This document shows, piece after piece, positions 1-5,820 of a DNA stretch of 8,341 bases; positions within the stretch are counted from its first letter, which is position 1, and every line of letters begins with the position of its first letter. The notes under the pieces were generated by a model, which worked only from the letters and a program-made list of their open reading frames with translations, ran no database searches and was not told the origin of the DNA. Source of the DNA: Deltaproteobacteria bacterium (GTDB lineage: Bacteria; Myxococcota_A; UBA9160; JAFDET01); assembly GCA_019310195.1 (NCBI GenBank), contig JAFDET010000214.1, positions 1 to 8,341 on the forward strand, in the 5' to 3' direction. Position numbers and translations under genes: made by a program.

Positions 1-291
1 GCGGTCACGGCTGGGGACGCGCTGCCTACGGCCCGGCAGCGCGGCTGGCGGCGCTCCCGCACGCTGTGCGCCGGCTGCGGCGCGGGGCTGGAGGGCGAGC
101 CCGGCGAGGGCGAGGTGCGGGCGCGGGTGCGCGTGGAGCGCGCCGCTCCGTTGACCGTGACCGTGCGTGGCCCGTGCCTGGAGTGCCCGGCCTGCCGAAA
201 GTGCCAGCTCCCGGGAACTCCAGAACACCGAAGTGCGTTGACCCGGGCGCTGCTGGCCGCGCTGGGTGCGTCGGGCCTCGTCGTGGAGTGA
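1..291 (+). CDS. C-terminal part of an unrecognised cysteine-rich, probably zinc-binding protein
   Basis: The reading frame is open from the first base to TGA at 289-291, giving the last 96 residues of a protein that starts outside the window. Nearly every codon ends in G or C, as in the clear genes downstream, which supports real coding. The visible part has Cys pairs at C23/C26 and C59/C62, plus C65 and C68, in the clusters CAGC and CLECPACRKC. This is the usual layout of a zinc ribbon or similar structural metal site, with a short beta-rich stretch (RVRVERAAPLTVTV) between the knuckles. The tail is an Ala/Leu-rich helix. I do not recognise the family and give no function. The next gene starts 12 bp after the stop, so the two are probably co-transcribed. 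Metal binding is inferred from cysteine spacing alone. Confidence 0.6.
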   Translation, partial: AVTAGDALPTARQRGWRRSRTLCAGCGAGLEGEPGEGEVRARVRVERAAPLTVTVRGPCLECPACRKCQLPGTPEHRSALTRALLAALGASGLVVE

Positions 292-303
292 TAGTGTGCA
301 GCC

Positions 304-680
304 ATGCCGAAGCCGGACCCTACGCTGGTACAGATCGCCCTGGACGCATGGCAGGCCACCTCCTGGAACGCCTGTTCGCGCCCGACGTGGTGTGGCACGC
401 CTCGGGCCGCGGCCGCTGGTCGGGGGTGCGCAAGGGCCTGGACGCCGTGTTCGAGTACCTGAGCGCGCTGGGTGAGGCCTCGGATCAGTTCTCCTCCGAG
501 CTCCAGGACGTGCTGGTCTCGGAGACGCGCGCGGCGGTGTTCTTCCACGTCTCCGGGCGCCGCGAGGGCAAGGTCCTGGACACCGACTTCATCCTGATCT
601 TCGAAATCGCGGACGGCCTCATCCGCAGCCTCTCGTCCGTCCCCCGGGACCAGCTCGCCGTGGACGAATTCTGGGCCTAG
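304..680 (+). CDS. SnoaL-like / NTF2-fold protein, frameshifted near its N-terminus
   Basis: From about residue 20 to the end this is a small NTF2-like (SnoaL-type) protein. LFAPDVVWHASGRG is the typical first strand with the D-V-x-W-H pattern, followed by a G-x-x-A-V-F-E-Y helix and beta strands ending at DEFWA. The usual N-terminal helix is found in another frame: ATG at 304 gives MPKPDPTLVQIALDAWQAT, which fits the family's A-L-x-A-W-x-A-G-D start. That frame reaches a stop at 460-462, while the rest of the protein continues in the frame of 360-680. The span of 377 nt is one base short of a whole number of codons, so one base appears to be missing near 350-365. If read without repair, the only ATG in the downstream frame is at 348, giving 110 residues without the first helix; GTG at 294 is another possible start. 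SnoaL-like proteins include cyclases, epoxide hydrolases and isomerases, and the substrate here is unknown. The acyl-CoA ligase follows after 31 bp. Confidence 0.65.
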
Positions 681-711
681 GGCCGATGGCGACGCCTCCT
701 CCGGACACTCC

Positions 712-2220
712 GTGATCTTCTCCGCCGCGGCTCGCGATCCCCAGGGCCTGGCGCTGGACGACGGCACACGCCGGCGCAGCTGGGCCGAGCTGGACGACCG
801 GGTGCACCGCGCGGCGCACTACCTGCGTGACGAGGTGGGCCTGCGCGCCGGCGACCACCTGGCGCTGCTCATGGGCTCCTGCGTCGAGGGCGTGGAGCTT
901 CTGGTGGCGGGAATCGCGGCGGGGCTCTGGGTCACGCCCATCAACTGGCACCTGACACCGGACGAAGTCGCGTACGTCGTGCGCGACTCGGGTGCGCGGC
1001 TCCTGGTCAGCGACACGCGCTTCGCCGAGACCGCCGCCGGGGTGCACGACTCGGTCCTGCGCATCGGCGATGACTTCGAGCGGGCGCTGGCTGCGGCCTC
1101 GGATGCGCCGCTGCCGGCGGACGGCCCAGCCGGCGGAAACATGATCTACACCAGCGGCACCACGGGGTGGCCCAAGGGCGTGAAGCGCGCTCGGGCGGCA
1201 TCCCTGGGCGCCATGCTCGACGGCTGGCGTGCCTACGGGCGCACGGTGGGGCTCGACGGAAGCGGCTCCCATCTGGTGACCGGGCCGCTCTACCACGCGG
1301 CCCCGCTGATGTTCGCGGTCTACGACCAGGTGAGCGGCGCGCCGCTGCACCTGCTGCAGCGCTTCGATGCCCAGGGCTGCCTGGACACGATTCGCGAACA
1401 CGAGATCGCCCACACCCACCTGGTGCCCACCATGTTCGTGCGCCTGCTGCGGCTGCCCGACGCGGTCCGTCGCGACTTCGAGGCTCCGCGCCTCGACCTG
1501 GTGCTGCACGGCGCCGCGCCGGTCTCCGTCACCGTGAAGCGGCGCATGATCGAGTGGTGGGGGCCCGTCCTGGTGGAGTACTGGGGCGCCACCGAGGGGG
1601 GCGTCACCACCCTGGTGGACTCGGACACCTGGCTCGCGCATCCGGGTAGCGTCGGCCGGGCCATTCCGCCCTTCGAGGTCTTCGCCGTGGACGACGCCGG
1701 TCGCCGGCTTCCGCCCGGGGAGGTGGGGCTGCTCTACGCGCGGCACGGCGCCAGCCTGCGGCCGTTCGAGTACCACGACGATCCCGCCAAGACCGAGGAG
1801 GCCTACCTGGAGCCCGGCGTCTTCACCATCGGGGACGTGGGTACGGTGGACGAGGACGGCTTCGTGCGGCTCGCCGACCGCCGCTCCAACACCATCATCT
1901 CCGGCGGCGTGAACATCTACCCCGTCGAAGTGGAGCAGGTCCTCCAGGAGCATCCCGCCGTGGCTGACGTGGGCGTCTTCGGCATCCCGGACGACGAGTG
2001 GGGCGAGCAGGTCAAGGCGGCCGTGGAGCTGCGACCCGGGCTCGAGGCATCGGCCGAGCTGGAGGCCGAGATCCTGGCCTTCGCCCGCGAGCACCTGGCC
2101 GCATACAAGGTACCCCGCTCCATCGACTTCGAGGACGCGCTGCCGCGCGACGTCACCGGGAAGCTCTACACGCGGCGTCTGCGCGATCCCTACTGGGTGG
2201 GGCGCGCTGCGAAGATCTAG
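712..2220 (+). CDS. AMP-forming acyl-CoA synthetase (FadD-like, ANL superfamily)
   Basis: This 502-residue enzyme should activate a carboxylic acid with ATP to an acyl-adenylate and then transfer it to CoA. All core ANL motifs are present: the phosphate-binding loop YTSGTTGWPKG (146-156), the adenine-site motif YWGATEGG (290-297), GDVGTVDEDG (374-383) with the ATP-ribose Asp at D375, the hinge region near D389-R390, GGVNIYPVEVE (398-408), and PRDVTGKLYTRRLR (478-491) with the catalytic lysine K484. The C-terminus (RDPYWVGRAAKI) resembles fatty-acid/steroid-type FadD ligases more than peptide synthetase domains, and no carrier or extra domain follows. The length is typical. GTG at 712 is chosen because homologues begin just before the IFSAAARDPQG segment, although the Shine-Dalgarno match is weak. 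ATG at 686 is out of frame. Flanking genes encode two NTF2-fold proteins and a probable CoA-diphosphate Nudix enzyme, suggesting a degradative or modifying CoA pathway. Chain length or ring substrate cannot be told from the sequence. Confidence 0.93.
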   Translation: MIFSAAARDPQGLALDDGTRRRSWAELDDRVHRAAHYLRDEVGLRAGDHLALLMGSCVEGVELLVAGIAAGLWVTPINWHLTPDEVAYVVRDSGARLLVSDTRFAETAAGVHDSVLRIGDDFERALAAASDAPLPADGPAGGNMIYTSGTTGWPKGVKRARAASLGAMLDGWRAYGRTVGLDGSGSHLVTGPLYHAAPLMFAVYDQVSGAPLHLLQRFDAQGCLDTIREHEIAHTHLVPTMFVRLLRLPDAVRRDFEAPRLDLVLHGAAPVSVTVKRRMIEWWGPVLVEYWGATEGGVTTLVDSDTWLAHPGSVGRAIPPFEVFAVDDAGRRLPPGEVGLLYARHGASLRPFEYHDDPAKTEEAYLEPGVFTIGDVGTVDEDGFVRLADRRSNTIISGGVNIYPVEVEQVLQEHPAVADVGVFGIPDDEWGEQVKAAVELRPGLEASAELEAEILAFAREHLAAYKVPRSIDFEDALPRDVTGKLYTRRLRDPYWVGRAAKI

Positions 2221-2247
2221 GCAAGCTTGTAGACTGCCCACCCGCTC

Positions 2248-2253
2248 AGGAGG
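2248..2253 (+). promoter_or_regulatory. Strong ribosome binding site for the second SnoaL-like gene
   Basis: AGGAGG lies 7 bp before ATG 2261. It is the best Shine-Dalgarno match in the window and selects 2261 over the in-frame ATG at 2276. Confidence 0.8.
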
Positions 2254-2260
2254 ATGCAGC

Positions 2261-2725
2261 ATGCCCCCTCGAGAGATGCCGATTCGAGAGATCTCCGATC
2301 GCATCGCGATCCAGGATCTGCTGATCCGCTACACGGTCGCGATCGACACCAAGAACTACGAGCTGCTCGACACCTGCTTCACGCCGGATGCCCACGTGGA
2401 CTACACCACGTCCGGAGGCACCAAGGGATCCTATCCCGAAGTGCGCAAGTGGCTGGAGCAGGTGCTCCAGGTGTTCCCGATCACCATGCACTTCATCAGC
2501 AACACCACCGTGGAGCTCGACGGGGATCGGGCCACGGCGCGCACGTACGTCATCAATCCCATGGTCTTCATCAATCCGGACGACAGTCGGCACATCTTCA
2601 CGGTGGGCGCGTACTACACCGACAAGCTGGTCTGCACCGACGACGGCTGGCGCATCGCCGATCGCTACGAGGAGCAGGCCTACCTGGAGGGCTCCCTTCC
2701 GGAGGCGCTCCAGATGTCGAGCTGA
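2261..2725 (+). CDS. SnoaL-like (SnoaL_4 type) NTF2-fold protein
   Basis: This is a 154-residue single-domain protein. It opens with the typical helix ISDRIAIQDLLIRYTVAID (11-29), then LLDTCFTPDAHVDYT (35-49), then THxxSN-like residues (H77 and N81 in MHFISNTTV), and a final beta sheet with YYTDKLVCTDDGWRIADRYEEQ. This pattern and length match the SnoaL_4 branch of the NTF2 superfamily, a cone-shaped fold whose members act as dehydratases, isomerases, hydrolases or small-molecule binders in sterol, bile-acid and aromatic pathways. D29 and H77 sit where active-site residues are often found, but I cannot confirm catalysis. It has no signal peptide, so it should be cytoplasmic. It begins 40 bp after the acyl-CoA ligase and ends 22 bp before the Nudix gene. 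The pairing with a CoA ligase suggests it acts on the CoA ester or its product, which is inference. A non-catalytic binding role is also possible. Confidence 0.88.
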   Translation: MPPREMPIREISDRIAIQDLLIRYTVAIDTKNYELLDTCFTPDAHVDYTTSGGTKGSYPEVRKWLEQVLQVFPITMHFISNTTVELDGDRATARTYVINPMVFINPDDSRHIFTVGAYYTDKLVCTDDGWRIADRYEEQAYLEGSLPEALQMSS

Positions 2726-2747
2726 GGCGAGTGGAGCTGTGGCGGGC

Positions 2748-3413
2748 ATGAGCGCACAGGAGCCGCATCCGTCGGGCACGGTGGTGCTGGTGCGCGACGG
2801 TCGGGAGCTGGAGGTGCTGCTGCTGGCCCGGGCGCGGCGCCGGAGCGAGGGGCCTGCGGCCTGGGTCTTTCCCGGAGGCAAGGTGGAGCCGGCCGATCGG
2901 GCCGGAGACCCGGTGGAGGACGCGCGGCGCGCGGCCGTGCGCGAGGCCCGCGAGGAGGCGGGGCTGGACCTGGCGCCGGAGGCGCTGCGTCTCATCTCGC
3001 GCTGGATCACGCCGGACATCTCGCCGCGCCGCTTCGACACCTGGTTCTTCCTCACGTCGGCGGAGGCCGACACTCCGGTGCGAGTGGACGGGGTCGAGAT
3101 CGCGGAGCACCGCTGGTTCACTCCCGGGGATGCGCTGCGCGCGCACCACGCGCGCGAGATCCTGCTGGCGCCGCCGACGTTCGTGACGGTCACCTGGCTG
3201 GTGGAGCACCGCGCCGCCGCCGCTGCGGTGGAGGCGCTGGGCGCGGCGGAACCCATGACGTTTCGGCCCCAGATCCACAGGCAGGAGGCCGGGGCCTGCA
3301 TGCTGTATCCCGGGGACGCCGGCTACGAGTCGGGCGATCCCGAGCGGGCCGGCCCGCGCCACCGTCTGTGGGCCCTGTCCGAGGGATACCGCTACGAGAG
3401 ACGTGATTTCTAG
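2748..3413 (+). CDS. Nudix hydrolase, NUDT19-like probable (acyl-)CoA diphosphatase
   Basis: This 221-residue protein carries a Nudix box on residues 44-73: G44, then E57, R65-E66, E69-E70 and G72-L73. The catalytic metal-binding REAREEAG core is intact. Between G44 and E57 there are twelve residues instead of the usual five. The stretch WVFPGGKVEPADR just before it, and SRWITPDISPRRFDTWFFL plus EHRWFTPGDALRAH plus LAPPTFVTVTWL after it, are the recognisable signature of NUDT19/NUDT7-like proteins. Members of that group cut CoA or acyl-CoA to 3',5'-ADP and (acyl-)phosphopantetheine. ATG 2748 is preferred, with GGAG 11 bp upstream; an in-frame GTG at 2739 sits too close to that site. Placement after an acyl-CoA ligase fits a CoA-related role. 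Substrate choice is inferred from family likeness only, and another nucleoside diphosphate substrate is possible. Confidence 0.85.
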   Translation: MSAQEPHPSGTVVLVRDGRELEVLLLARARRRSEGPAAWVFPGGKVEPADRAGDPVEDARRAAVREAREEAGLDLAPEALRLISRWITPDISPRRFDTWFFLTSAEADTPVRVDGVEIAEHRWFTPGDALRAHHAREILLAPPTFVTVTWLVEHRAAAAAVEALGAAEPMTFRPQIHRQEAGACMLYPGDAGYESGDPERAGPRHRLWALSEGYRYERRDF

Positions 3414-3434
3414 GGCTTTTGCCCGATTTCGGGC
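3413..3434 (+). other. Two alternative small hairpins after the Nudix gene
   Basis: GGGC (3413-3416), GCCC (3421-3424, within GCCCG 3421-3425) and CGGGC (3430-3434) can form either a GGGC/TTTT/GCCC hairpin or a GCCCG/ATTT/CGGGC hairpin. No T-tract follows either, so this is not a standard intrinsic terminator. The rest of the 93-bp gap up to 3506 shows no promoter that I can support. Confidence 0.2.
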
Positions 3435-3506
3435 TCCCGGGGATCAACCGGAGCCGCGGAATCGCCGAAGACGCACCCGGCTTGGAACGGCCATGGAGAC
3501 CTGCGC

Positions 3507-5801
<2,295 letters not shown>

Positions 5802-5820
5802 GCGCTCCGCTGGCGCCGGC
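5802..5820. other. Short gap between convergent kinase and permease genes
   Basis: Only 19 bp separate the two stop codons. CGCCG (5814-5818) and CGGCG (5826-5830) could form a 5-bp stem across the permease stop codon, but no T-tract is present on either strand. I cannot support a terminator here. Confidence 0.3.

Noticed and set aside
619..2304. Long minus-strand open frame (about 560 codons) opposite the acyl-CoA ligase
   Set aside because: It is codon-aligned antisense to a gene with all ligase motifs. It is open only because the sense gene avoids TTA, CTA and TCA, and its protein has no recognisable domain.
2388..2747. Possible N-terminal extension of the Nudix protein, in a frame open from 2388
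   Set aside because: This stretch overlaps the second SnoaL-like gene in another frame and is Ser/Arg/Thr-rich shadow sequence. ATG 2748 gives the normal Nudix start.
3138..3156. CG-alternating hairpin in the Nudix gene
   Set aside because: A 7-bp stem of alternating C and G is expected from Arg/Ala codons in GC-rich DNA. It is too simple to call a signal.
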